Shown here piece by piece: positions 42,818 to 51,146 of a stretch of 64,000 nt of DNA. Origin of the DNA: Renibacterium sp043789415 (lineage in GTDB: Bacteria > Actinomycetota > Actinomycetes > Actinomycetales > Micrococcaceae); assembly GCF_043789415.1 (NCBI RefSeq), contig NZ_JBDLLW010000001.1, forward strand, positions 1,054,001 to 1,118,000, written 5' to 3'. Both the position numbers and the translations under genes were made by a program. The stretch's first letter is position 1. Every line of letters starts with the position of its first letter. The notes below the pieces were generated by a model. The model did not search any database. It was not told where the DNA came from and was given only the letters and a program-made list of their open reading frames with translations.

Positions 42818-44083
42818 TTAGTAGCTGAGCGCCCGAGTATCGTCGATTTCCACCAGTTGCTCAATACCCCGAGCTTGTAGATAAGTGCTGTCCTCCCGAT
42901 GCGAGGCCAGCACTACGCCGGGCCGCGCTCCGGCCTTCGCCAGTTCCATCCAGGATTCGAAGAAAGCCCCACCCGGTGCGCATTGCGCTCGGCCTGGCGC
43001 GGTGGCTTCGTCCCCCACATCGAGCACTAACGACGTCGAACGTCGCTCCGCAGTCGCTGGTGCGTCGGCAGCGATCTCCTGAAACGCCCTTCCCTGATCC
43101 TTGAGCGTCTGATCGGTGCGGAAAAGCCCCAGGTCATATTCGAGTTCCGGGAAATCAGCGAGCGCCCGGTCGACGTCGTGTGAGCACCACCAGGTGACTC
43201 CCCAGAGCCCTTCGCAATCCAGCACGTTCCGCAGCGCTTCCCGGGTGAATTCCCCGGCGAATTCGGCGGCCACATGCGGTGAAGGCGCACCGATCTCCTG
43301 CAGCCAGATCGGCCGCAACGGGTCCTTCGCCCAGGCCCGGGCCAATTCAGTCAGATACTCGGCCAGCCTCAGACTCTCCGGACTCATCCCGCCGTAGCGT
43401 TGCGCGGTCTGGTTGAAGACCCAGGAGTGCACCGTGCTCATCGCTCCATGCCGTGCTGTACCGGCTGGGGTGAAGGGGTGCCGGGGATCGAAAAAAGCGG
43501 AGTCGTATTCAGCATGGCAGTGCTGCCCTTCGGGGAACTCCTGCTGCACTGCGCCAAGCAGCTCAATCAGCCAGTTCTCTGCTTCCGCAGGGCTCACCGC
43601 TTGGACATCGGGGTGCTCAGCGGAAGCAAACTGGCTGAACTCGTTGCCCAGGCTGAGCCCGAGCACATTGGATTTCCCGGCGAGTGAGGCCGCGAGTTCT
43701 TTCAGATAGGCGAGCTGTCCACGTTTCACCAGCGGATCACTGAATAGATTGGCCCGATGCCAGGAGGTGACCCAAGCAGGGAGGAAATCAAAGCTGGATA
43801 AATGCCCCTGTAAAGCATCAACCGAGACCTCAAGACCGTGTTCCGCGGCAGCGTCAACGAGCGCGCCGAGATCCTTCAGGGCCTGAGGGCGGATCAAGGT
43901 GCGATTGGGCTGAAAGATCGACCACAGCGGGAAGATCCGGACGTGATCCGCGCCGAGCGAGGCGATGGAATCGAAGTCGCGGTGGACGACGTCCAAATCA
44001 AAATCCAGCCAATGGTGGAACCAGCCAGCACTCGGGGTGTAATTCACGCCGAACCGCACGGCTCCATCGCCTCGATTTGCCAC
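42818..44083 (-). CDS. GH5-type glycosidase, probable beta-mannosidase (GH5_18-like)
   Basis: 421 residues, no signal peptide, TIM-barrel clan A pattern. FGVNYTPSAGWFHHWLDFDLDVVHRDFDSIASLGADHVRIFP is the strand 1-2 start, the acid/base is in GLSLGNEFSQ, and the nucleophile is in PIWLQEIGAP; WGVTWWCSHD is the last strand. The GH5_18 subfamily hydrolyses the Man-beta-1,4-GlcNAc core left after N-glycan processing. The pairing with GH38 and GH85 fits that role. Subfamily call is by context and memory; another GH5/GH2-like mannanase or glucosidase is possible. First gene of the minus-strand operon, with its promoter in the gap after the LacI gene. Confidence 0.78.
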   Translation of the reverse strand: MANRGDGAVRFGVNYTPSAGWFHHWLDFDLDVVHRDFDSIASLGADHVRIFPLWSIFQPNRTLIRPQALKDLGALVDAAAEHGLEVSVDALQGHLSSFDFLPAWVTSWHRANLFSDPLVKRGQLAYLKELAASLAGKSNVLGLSLGNEFSQFASAEHPDVQAVSPAEAENWLIELLGAVQQEFPEGQHCHAEYDSAFFDPRHPFTPAGTARHGAMSTVHSWVFNQTAQRYGGMSPESLRLAEYLTELARAWAKDPLRPIWLQEIGAPSPHVAAEFAGEFTREALRNVLDCEGLWGVTWWCSHDVDRALADFPELEYDLGLFRTDQTLKDQGRAFQEIAADAPATAERRSTSLVLDVGDEATAPGRAQCAPGGAFFESWMELAKAGARPGVVLASHREDSTYLQARGIEQLVEIDDTRALSY

Positions 44084-44107
44084 AGGTACCCATTCGTCGT
44101 GAGGGAT

Positions 44108-44124
44108 GAACGGTAAACCCGTTC
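44108..44124. promoter_or_regulatory. Inverted repeat upstream of the GH5-GH38 operon
   Basis: GAACGG-TAAAC-CCGTTC, perfect six-base arms, 25 bases before the GH5 start at 44083. In the position of an operator just downstream of a promoter. The surrounding gap (44084-44194) is AT-rich. Confidence 0.4.
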
Positions 44125-44194
44125 CGTCGATTCTTTCAACTAATCCGTTTTAGTAAGTTTTACCCTGAACTGTCAAGAGCATCCCAAAATCGTT

Positions 44195-45235
44195 TTATTT
44201 CTGTTGCTCAGCCGGTGGCGGAGCAGTACTGGCCCGCACCGTGAGAACCGGCGTCTGAGCGTGCTGGTCGATCTGACTATTCGGCTCGGCGAGCAGTCGC
44301 ATGACTACCGCGGCAGCCTGCTCGCCGTAGTTGAAGGTATCGCGACTGAGCGCGGTCATCGCCGGATGGGTCAACTGAGTCAGCGGAGAGTCATCAAAGG
44401 CCACGATCGACAGACGTCGCGGCACGTCGATATTCATCTCCATGGCGACGCTCAGACCGGCTAGAGCCATCACATCCGAGTCGTAGATCACCGCCGTCGG
44501 CCGCTGCTCTCGAGCCAGCAAACGCCTGGTCGTGGCAGCACCCTGACTATCACTGAAATCGGTGAAAAGAGATTCCACCCACTCCAGTCCGAGCCGCTCC
44601 GCCGAGGAAGCGAGAGCCGCTACTCGCCGCCGGGTGTGCAGAAAGTTGGGCATGCCGCCGACGTGCCCGATGCGTCGATGGCCTAGGGCCGCCAGATATT
44701 CCACGATGCTGGTCATCGCTTCACTGTCATCGGCCCAAATGCTCGAAACGCTGCCGTAAGACACCGGCCCGCCGATCACCACAGCCGGCAATCCCAGCTC
44801 CTCTAAATGAGCCAGTCGCTCGTCATCCTCCTGCAGATCGACCAGAATCACGGCGTCCACTCGATGCTCGTTCCACCATTGGCGGTAGACATCAATTTCT
44901 GCCGCGGTGTCTTCGACAATGCGCATCTGTAGCGCCAGACCGCGAGCCGATAGCCCCGCCTGCAAGCCCGAGATCAAATTGGAGAAGAACGGCTCAATAC
45001 CCAAAGTGCGCGCGGGTCGCGCCAGCACGAGACCGACCACATCGGTCCTTGAACCACTGAGCGCCCGGGCCGCGCTGTGCGGACGCCAGTTCAGTTCTTC
45101 CGCGACCTGGAGAATCCGCGCCCTGGTCTCTTCGCTCACCCCGGGGCGGTCATTGAGCGCAAAAGAGACAGCCCCCTTGGATACCCCAGCTTTAGCGGCG
45201 ATATCACCGATATTGGGCCGTGCCTTTTTTTGCAT
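44195..45235 (-). CDS. LacI-family regulator of the glycan locus
   Basis: A 346-residue repressor. The N-terminal helix-turn-helix is NIGDIAAKAGVSKGAVSFALNDRPGVSEETRARI, followed by the hinge helix LNWRPHSAARALSGSRTD, then a periplasmic-binding-protein-like sugar-sensing domain. The motif RRLSIVAFDDSPLTQLTHPAMTAL near residue 275 is typical. It probably binds a mannose- or GlcNAc-containing inducer. The ATG at 45235 with GGAGGGAAAC is far better than an in-frame start at 45268. It lies between the two halves of the glycan locus and is divergent from the importer operon; a LacI-like operator sits in the gap. Confidence 0.92.
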   Translation of the reverse strand: MQKKARPNIGDIAAKAGVSKGAVSFALNDRPGVSEETRARILQVAEELNWRPHSAARALSGSRTDVVGLVLARPARTLGIEPFFSNLISGLQAGLSARGLALQMRIVEDTAAEIDVYRQWWNEHRVDAVILVDLQEDDERLAHLEELGLPAVVIGGPVSYGSVSSIWADDSEAMTSIVEYLAALGHRRIGHVGGMPNFLHTRRRVAALASSAERLGLEWVESLFTDFSDSQGAATTRRLLAREQRPTAVIYDSDVMALAGLSVAMEMNIDVPRRLSIVAFDDSPLTQLTHPAMTALSRDTFNYGEQAAAVVMRLLAEPNSQIDQHAQTPVLTVRASTAPPPAEQQK

Positions 45236-45529
45236 TGTTTCCCTCCAAAGATGTATCCACCCTAGCAATGCCTCAGCTAATTCGGCATTTATGTAGCTAA
45301 TCTTTCATGACATAAATTCGGCTATTCTGCTAGAAACCAGCTTTGCGACACGGGGTTCCGAAATAGCCGCGGTGTTCGGGAAAAGCTGGCTTCGCTGAAA
45401 AGCTGAAGGAGGAGAGGCAGCCTGGGCAAGCCTTGACAGGCATTGCAAGCTCATGATTGATTAGCAATCACTATACCGGTTTACCAACGACGGAACCGGG
45501 AGCCGGAGCCGTCGGCCTAAGGAGAGTAC
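45236..45529. promoter_or_regulatory. Divergent LacI/importer promoter region with operator
   Basis: On the plus strand a consensus -35 TTGACA is at 45433-45438, with a weak -10 around 45456-45463. TATACCGGTTTA at 45472-45483 is a LacI-type palindrome with central CG and one mismatched base pair, placed where it would block early transcription. Nearer the lacI start, ATTTATGT and ACATAAAT form a spaced inverted repeat (about 45288-45317). CCAGCTTT (45337-45344) and AAAGCTGG (45382-45389) could form a further stem. Confidence 0.5.
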
Positions 45530-46804
45530 ATGCCTAAACTCATCCCCGCCGCCGCAGCATTTGCTGTCGCGGCGCTCGCACTGACCGGCTGCTCCGGTGG
45601 TGGCGGAACCTCGGATAGTCCGGCGGCCGGTGACATCAAAGGTGAGATCACCGTACAGACCTGGGCGCTGACCCCGAAGTTCCAGCCCTACCTCGACAAA
45701 GTCATCAAAGGCTTCCAGGACAAATACCCCGGCACCACGGTGAAACTCCTGGACCAGCCCGGTGACGGTTACTCAGATAAAATCGTCTCTCAGGCGAGCA
45801 CCAATAGCCTTCCCGACGTCGTCAATATCCCGCCGGATTTCGGCGTGGCACTCGCGAAGTCCGGCGCATTGCTGGACGTGGCGAGTGTGGACAAGGACCT
45901 CGATAAAACCTATATCGCCGGAGCTCTGGACGCTTTTAAATACCGAGGCCTGGACGGCACCTTCGGACTGCCCTGGTATCTGAACACCGATATCAGTTAC
46001 TGGAATGGCACCCAGATGTCAGCTTCCGGCCTCGATCCGAAGAAGCTACCCACCACCGTGGATGAGCAGATCGCCCAGGCGAAGATCATGCACGACAATT
46101 CGGGCGGCAAGTACTTCCTGATGAGTTCGAAGCCCACGGTGACCGACTTCGCGCGTGCCGGAGTGCCGATCCTGAACGAAGACGGCACGAAGTCCGCCTT
46201 CAACACCGACCAGGCTGCGACGCTGCTGCAGAAGTACGTCGACGCCTATCATGCCGGTTACTACCCCTCGTCGGTGCTCAACGATGACTACCTCGGCAAC
46301 TCCCAGCTGTTCACCAAGGGCCAGGTGGCCTTCAGCAGCGGCGGCGGCCCGGCCTATAAGGATTTCACCCGGGACAATCCGAGTCTGACCAAGAGCATCG
46401 TGATGGGCCCGGCCCTCAACGACCAGCCTCCGCTCTATGTGCAAGGCCTGGCGATCTCCAAGCAGAGCAAAAACCAGACCACCGCCCTAGCCTTCACCAA
46501 ATGGCTGCTCAGCCCGGAGAATCAGCTGGAGTTCGGCAATCTGACCAACACCTTCCCGAGCACGATCGCCTCGGCGAGCGACCCTTCGCTGAGCAAAAGC
46601 GATGGCACGCCCGCGGGAGATGCCAAGGTACTCGCCTTCAACTCGCTGCAAAAGGCCAAGGTGCTCTCCCCGCTCGAGTTCAATGACGCGATGAACAAGA
46701 TCCTGAACCAGCAGGTGTCCCTCGCCATGAAAGGCGATGTCGCACCGAAGAAGGCGCTCGACGACGCCGCAACACAGATCGACAAACTGCTAGCGAACCA
46801 ATAG
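45530..46804 (+). CDS. Sugar ABC transporter substrate-binding lipoprotein
   Basis: A 424-residue family 1 (CUT1) binding protein. The signal peptide ends in the lipobox LTGC (cysteine about 21), followed by a glycine-rich linker. The mature domain starts GEITVQTWALTPKFQPYLDKVIKGF and has the family patterns GLPWYLNTDISYWN and ALAFTKWLLSPENQ. It should deliver oligosaccharides to the two permeases downstream. By context the ligand is the N-glycan fragment released by the GH85 enzyme. AAGGAGAG lies before the ATG at 45530. Confidence 0.9.
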   Translation: MPKLIPAAAAFAVAALALTGCSGGGGTSDSPAAGDIKGEITVQTWALTPKFQPYLDKVIKGFQDKYPGTTVKLLDQPGDGYSDKIVSQASTNSLPDVVNIPPDFGVALAKSGALLDVASVDKDLDKTYIAGALDAFKYRGLDGTFGLPWYLNTDISYWNGTQMSASGLDPKKLPTTVDEQIAQAKIMHDNSGGKYFLMSSKPTVTDFARAGVPILNEDGTKSAFNTDQAATLLQKYVDAYHAGYYPSSVLNDDYLGNSQLFTKGQVAFSSGGGPAYKDFTRDNPSLTKSIVMGPALNDQPPLYVQGLAISKQSKNQTTALAFTKWLLSPENQLEFGNLTNTFPSTIASASDPSLSKSDGTPAGDAKVLAFNSLQKAKVLSPLEFNDAMNKILNQQVSLAMKGDVAPKKALDDAATQIDKLLANQ

Positions 46805-46808
46805 ACCC

Positions 46809-46841
46809 AGTGCGGGCGGCCCTTATCCGGCCGCCCGCACT
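46809..46841 (+). terminator. Hairpin between binding-protein and permease genes
   Basis: AGTGCGGGCGGCC (46809-46821) pairs perfectly with its complement at 46829-46841, with a seven-base loop. No T-run follows. Probably stabilises or partly terminates the message so that the binding protein is made in excess of the permeases. Confidence 0.6.
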
Positions 46842-46891
46842 GTCCATTGAGCAGCATCGCTCCGCCCCGAAACAAGCGAGGAAGTTCGACC

Positions 46892-47767
46892 ATGCGTTCA
46901 CATCGTTGGTTCACCCCCTGGCTCTTGGTGACACCCGCCCTGCTCTGGCTGGCCGCCTTCAGCTTCTGGCCCGCCGTCAATACCGTAAGAATGTCCTTCA
47001 CCAATGCCAAGCCGCTCGGCGGAAACGAACGCTGGGTGGGAGTGCAGAACTACAGCAATCTGTTCAGTGACCCGCAGGTCGGCAATGCGCTGCTGAACTC
47101 GGTGGTCTATATGGCGGTGTGCTTACCGCTGCTGACTCTGCTCCCGCTGGGCATCGCCCTGCTGGTGGAGAAGAAGATCCCCGGCATCACGTTCTTCCGA
47201 ACCTCGTTCTACCTTCCGGTGATCGCCAGCGCCGTGGTGGTCGCGCTGCTCTGGAATCTGGTGTTGGACGACGGCGGTGTGGTCAACAACCTTGCGCAGT
47301 CCCTCAAATGGGTGCAAGGCCCCATCCCTTTCCTCACCGACCGATGGCTCGTGGTGTTCAGCTCGATCAGCCTCACGGTGTGGAAAGGCCTCGGCTATTA
47401 CATGGTGATCTACATCGCCGCCCTGGGAAATGTCTCCAAAGATCTGCACGAAGCGGCGGCTATCGACGGCGCAGGTGCGTGGCGGCGGTTCTGGTCGGTC
47501 ACCGTGCCCGGCGTGCGCGGCGCGATGATTCTGGTGGCCATTATGATCTGCGTCTCCGCGCTGCGGATCTTCACCGAGCCCTATTTCCTCACCGGAACCA
47601 CCGGCGGCCCCGGCGGCTTCGCCTCGAGCTTTGTGATGATCATTCAGCAGTATGCCCGCGGTTTGCGCGGCAACCTCGGCTATGCCTCGGCGCTGTCGGT
47701 GGTGCTGTTCTTCATCTGCCTGATCCCGATGCTGATCTTGGCCCGGCAGAACCGGAAGGAGAGCTGA
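46892..47767 (+). CDS. Sugar ABC transporter permease 1 (CUT1)
   Basis: A 291-residue permease with six helices. The N-terminus (WFTPWLLVTPALLWLAAFSFWPAVNTVRMSF) is typical of MalF-like subunits, and the EAA loop is KDLHEAAAIDGAGAWRRFWSVTVPGVR. The ATG at 46892 with GAGGAAG is chosen over an in-frame TTG at 46847 that falls inside the hairpin region. Two bases separate it from the second permease. No ATPase gene is present in the locus, so a shared MsiK-type ATPase from elsewhere probably powers it. Confidence 0.9.
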   Translation: MRSHRWFTPWLLVTPALLWLAAFSFWPAVNTVRMSFTNAKPLGGNERWVGVQNYSNLFSDPQVGNALLNSVVYMAVCLPLLTLLPLGIALLVEKKIPGITFFRTSFYLPVIASAVVVALLWNLVLDDGGVVNNLAQSLKWVQGPIPFLTDRWLVVFSSISLTVWKGLGYYMVIYIAALGNVSKDLHEAAAIDGAGAWRRFWSVTVPGVRGAMILVAIMICVSALRIFTEPYFLTGTTGGPGGFASSFVMIIQQYARGLRGNLGYASALSVVLFFICLIPMLILARQNRKES

Positions 47768-47768
47768 G

Positions 47769-48689
47769 ATGTCCGCCGTCCCCGTGACGAAAACCCGCAA
47801 GGCTCGGCGGGATGCAGACTCCGAGCAATCCAAGGCGAGGCGGCCCAAAAGCCGCGGTTTCAATAGCTCCTCACCCCGAGAACTGGTGATTCGCTACCTA
47901 TTACTTTTCATCGTGCTGGCGATCAGCGTTGGGCCCTTCCTCTGGCAGCTTTCCACTGCTTTGAAGTCCCCCTCAGAAGACATCTACGGTGCCGCCAGCG
48001 GACTCATCCCGCAGAATCCCACGGCAGAGAACTTCGGCCGGGTCAACGATGCCATCCCGGTGTTTAAGTACATCGGAAACTCGGTGATCGTCGCGGCGCT
48101 GGTGGTGCTCGGCAATCTGGTCGGCTGTACGATGGCGGGCTTCGCCTTAGCACGCTTGAAATTCCGCGGTCGCAACCTGGTAATCGCAATGATTCTGGCG
48201 ACCATGGTGCTGCCCGGTGAGGCGACCATCATCGCGCAGTACGTCACGGTCAAACAGGTCGGGCTGGCAGATACCTTGCTCGGGGTAGCGCTGCCCGGCA
48301 TGCTCGGCATGATCAACGTTCTCTTGATGTGGAACGCCTTCCGCGGCATCCCGGAGGAAATCGATCAAGCGGCCATTGTGGACGGCGCCAATGTCTGGCA
48401 GCGGATCCGCTATATCGGCCTCCCCGCGGTCAAAGGCACCCTCGCCATCGTAGTGATCTTCGCCTTCATCGGAGCCTGGGACGACTTCCTCTGGCCGCTG
48501 ATCGCATTGACCACCCCGGATAATTTCACCCTCACCATTGGGCTGCAATATCTCAAGGGAACCTTCAGCAACGATCCCCGGCTGATCGCTGCCGGGGCGA
48601 TGATCGCCTTCATTCCGATCGCCATCGTCTTCGTCCTGGTCCAGCGCTGGTTCTTCCGCGGCGTCGGCGAGGGGGCGGTCAAGGGTTAG
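47769..48689 (+). CDS. Sugar ABC transporter permease 2 (CUT1)
   Basis: A 306-residue MalG-like permease. A basic N-terminal stretch of about 45 residues precedes six helices, and the EAA loop is EEIDQAAIVDGANVWQRIRYIGLPAVKGTLA. The C-terminus RWFFRGVGEGAVKG is the usual ending of this subfamily. It forms the channel with the preceding permease. The next gene, 63 bases on, encodes the secreted endoglycosidase and probably belongs to the same operon. Confidence 0.9.
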   Translation: MSAVPVTKTRKARRDADSEQSKARRPKSRGFNSSSPRELVIRYLLLFIVLAISVGPFLWQLSTALKSPSEDIYGAASGLIPQNPTAENFGRVNDAIPVFKYIGNSVIVAALVVLGNLVGCTMAGFALARLKFRGRNLVIAMILATMVLPGEATIIAQYVTVKQVGLADTLLGVALPGMLGMINVLLMWNAFRGIPEEIDQAAIVDGANVWQRIRYIGLPAVKGTLAIVVIFAFIGAWDDFLWPLIALTTPDNFTLTIGLQYLKGTFSNDPRLIAAGAMIAFIPIAIVFVLVQRWFFRGVGEGAVKG

Positions 48690-48752
48690 CACGGTCAAAA
48701 CCGGTCCAGTTCAGCCCGATCCGGGTATCTCTTCTCACCACTAAGGAGTGTC

Positions 48753-50996
48753 ATGACAAGGAAAAAACGAATAGCGATCCAGAACGTCAGTGAGCCAGGG
48801 AGCCTGAGCCGGGCGATGTTCATCCGCTATGGTGCGCTGGGCGCCGCAGCAGCCGTCGCCGCGCCAGCTCTGCTGAGCGGGACGGCGTCCTCGGCCTTCG
48901 CCGCGGATGTCCCACAGCCCAAGGACCCCCAGGCCCCAGGTGCGATACTGCCTTCTAATCGCAGCGGAGGGATCCCGGCGGGGCCGGCGTCCTACGGTTT
49001 CCTGGCTGCCGACATCACCTCCTGGACGCCGTCGAAGGACCCCCAAGCGAAGCACTTCGTCTGCCATATCCCCCGGGCTACCCGAATCGCTCCGTTCGCG
49101 GCGACCCAAGCCCACCCCACGCTCGACCCGGCGACCCAGCTGCTGGCTATCGACGGCGACTACCGGGGCAGCATCTACGATGAGCGGGCCCGGGCGATCG
49201 GCGACGAGCCCTATGTCTACAGCTTCCGGTACTGGCAGTACCTGGATATCTTCTCCAGCTGGCATGGTCAGTTGACCCCTCAGGTGCCCAATGCCACCGT
49301 GGTGGATAGAACCGCGAGCGGGCGAAGCTACGGGGTGCTGGAAATCCCCAATGCGGGTTGGACCGAGGCCGCGCACAAGAACGGCGCGATGTCGATCAGC
49401 TGCTGGTTCTGGCCACGCGATGGAGCAGTTTTCGCGGACTTCGTGAAGAAGAACTCGGACGGCAGCTATCCAGTGGCGGACAAGATGATCGAGATCCGGA
49501 AGTATTTCGGCTTCGACGGCTACTTCCTGAACCAAGAGGCCTCGGTCTCCTCGGCAAATGCGGCGGCCTTCAAAGCCATGATGCAGTATCTGAAAGCCAA
49601 GGATCCGCAGTGCTACCTGCAGTACTACGATGCCATGCTGGAAAACGGCAGCCTGTCGTACCAGAACATGATCAACAGCAGCAATGTCGGCTGGCTCGGC
49701 ACCCCGCAGAAACCCCTGATGGACTCCATCTTCATGAATTACGGCTGGCTGCGCGGCTGGGGCACCACCGGTACCGCAGGGCCTGACCCGACGTTGAGCA
49801 AGAGCGCCAAGACGGTCACCGACCGGGGCTTCGATGCCAAGAAGGTCGCCTTCGGCACCACAGAGTTCCAGCAGGGCATCTTCAACCCCTCGGAGATCTT
49901 CGGTGATCTGGCAGCCCCTGGCAAGAAACCGCCGGTGAGCTGGGGGATGTTCGTGCCCAGCGAGTTCTGGAACAAGGGTTGCGACGACGGCACCACCCGC
50001 ACCGTTTACGGTCGTTCCCTCTACCGCGGGCTGGAACAGAAGTTCTGGTCCGGGCCGAAGGGCGATCCATCCTTGAGCGGGCGGATTTCGCAGCCCACCT
50101 CGCCTTATCGGAAGAATGTCTGGAACACCGATGGCTTTGACGGCGTCGCGCATTCCATCGTGGAGAAGTCACCGTATTCCGCGCTGCCGATCTACACGAA
50201 TTTCACCATCGGGGTGGGGTCCTATTTCAATCTGAACGGGGTCTCCGCCTCGACCGCGGGGTGGAACAACGCGGGAATCGCCGATCCGGTGCTCAGTTGG
50301 CAGTACTGGACTGAGAATACCGGGAGCACTAAGAGCACTGTCGCACTGGACGAAACGGTGGCCTGGGAAGGTTCGCATTCGCTCAAAGTGCAGAGCACAG
50401 CGGGCGCCGCACCGGAATTTATCGTCCACCTGTTCAAAACCGATCTGATGGTGACCGCTCAGAGCACCGCGAGCATCAAGGTGAAAAGCAGCGGAACACT
50501 GCCCACGATCTCGGTGGTGCTGACGCCGAAAGCAACCCCGGGCTCTCCGCTGACAATTCCGCTGGCGGCCAGTGGTTCAGCGGTGAACGGCTGGAGCACG
50601 CTGAGCGCGGCTCTGGGCACGATCAGCGGTGCTATTGCCCGGATCAGTGTGAAGTTCTCCGGAACCAGCGCGATCAACCTGAATCTGGGTCAGTTCAGGC
50701 TCGCCGCCGGTTCGGCAACCCCGACGACGCCGAGCGGTCTCACGGTCTCCTCGGCCAGTGCTATCAGCGGCGGCGCAAGCGCCTTCCTGGATTGGACCAA
50801 AGCGGCCGATGGTTACGCCTACGATATTTTCGCGGTGAATGGTTCGAAGCGGAGCTGGCTGGGGCGCTGCCATCGGGATTGCTTCTTCGTCGCGAAGACG
50901 GCGCTGCCCAGCGACCGGAAGCTGAACTTTGAGTTAGTCGCCATCGCCAAAGACGGCGGCCGATCGACCGCCGCGACCGCGAGCTACCAACTCTGA
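48753..50996 (+). CDS. Secreted GH85 endo-beta-N-acetylglucosaminidase
   Basis: A 747-residue exported enzyme. The signal region LSRAMFIRYGALGAAAAVAAPALL resembles a twin-arginine signal, but the second arginine is alanine; cleavage is near AFAAD (about residue 50). The catalytic GH85 domain spans about residues 70-530: SYWTSW-like ADITSWTP, GVLEIPNAGWTEA, and FDGYFLNQE with Asn260 and Glu262, the Asn/Glu pair of substrate-assisted catalysis. The IFMNYGW segment follows. Residues about 550-650 look like a galactose-binding-like beta sandwich, and the last 90 like a fibronectin III-type domain. GH85 enzymes cut between the two core GlcNAc residues of N-glycans. It is the extracellular first step of this locus. 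AAGGAG lies before the ATG. Confidence 0.88.
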   Translation: MTRKKRIAIQNVSEPGSLSRAMFIRYGALGAAAAVAAPALLSGTASSAFAADVPQPKDPQAPGAILPSNRSGGIPAGPASYGFLAADITSWTPSKDPQAKHFVCHIPRATRIAPFAATQAHPTLDPATQLLAIDGDYRGSIYDERARAIGDEPYVYSFRYWQYLDIFSSWHGQLTPQVPNATVVDRTASGRSYGVLEIPNAGWTEAAHKNGAMSISCWFWPRDGAVFADFVKKNSDGSYPVADKMIEIRKYFGFDGYFLNQEASVSSANAAAFKAMMQYLKAKDPQCYLQYYDAMLENGSLSYQNMINSSNVGWLGTPQKPLMDSIFMNYGWLRGWGTTGTAGPDPTLSKSAKTVTDRGFDAKKVAFGTTEFQQGIFNPSEIFGDLAAPGKKPPVSWGMFVPSEFWNKGCDDGTTRTVYGRSLYRGLEQKFWSGPKGDPSLSGRISQPTSPYRKNVWNTDGFDGVAHSIVEKSPYSALPIYTNFTIGVGSYFNLNGVSASTAGWNNAGIADPVLSWQYWTENTGSTKSTVALDETVAWEGSHSLKVQSTAGAAPEFIVHLFKTDLMVTAQSTASIKVKSSGTLPTISVVLTPKATPGSPLTIPLAASGSAVNGWSTLSAALGTISGAIARISVKFSGTSAINLNLGQFRLAAGSATPTTPSGLTVSSASAISGGASAFLDWTKAADGYAYDIFAVNGSKRSWLGRCHRDCFFVAKTALPSDRKLNFELVAIAKDGGRSTAATASYQL

Positions 50997-51020
50997 TTCG
51001 CCGTCCAAAATCCTTCAGCG

Positions 51021-51073
51021 AGTGTGCAGATCTACATCTTTTGAAGCCCTCATAACGTGTAGATCTGCACACT
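51021..51073. repeat. 16-bp perfect inverted repeat after the GH85 gene
   Basis: AGTGTGCAGATCTACA (51021-51036) is repeated in inverse at 51058-51073 around a 21-base centre. A CAGCG pentamer precedes and follows as a direct repeat. It starts 25 bases after the GH85 stop. Could be a terminator stem without T-run, or a small repeat element with target-site-like flanks. Confidence 0.55.
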
Positions 51074-51093
51074 CAGCGACGGGAAGTTAAAGC

Positions 51094-51130
51094 AGAAGGG
51101 CCCGGCTCGATGAACGAGTCGGGCCCTTCT
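51094..51130 (-). terminator. rplJL terminator
   Basis: AGAAGGGCCCGGCTCG (51094-51109) pairs with CGAGTCGGGCCCTTCT (51115-51130), with one wobble pair and a five-base loop. It is 17 bases after the rplL stop and followed by TTTAAC in the minus direction. Confidence 0.85.
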
Positions 51131-51146
51131 GTGAAGAGGCGTTGAG

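Noticed and set aside
50222..51072. Minus-strand frames at the GH85 3' end
   Set aside because: Antisense shadows of the GH85 beta-sandwich domains; arginine-rich composition without signals.
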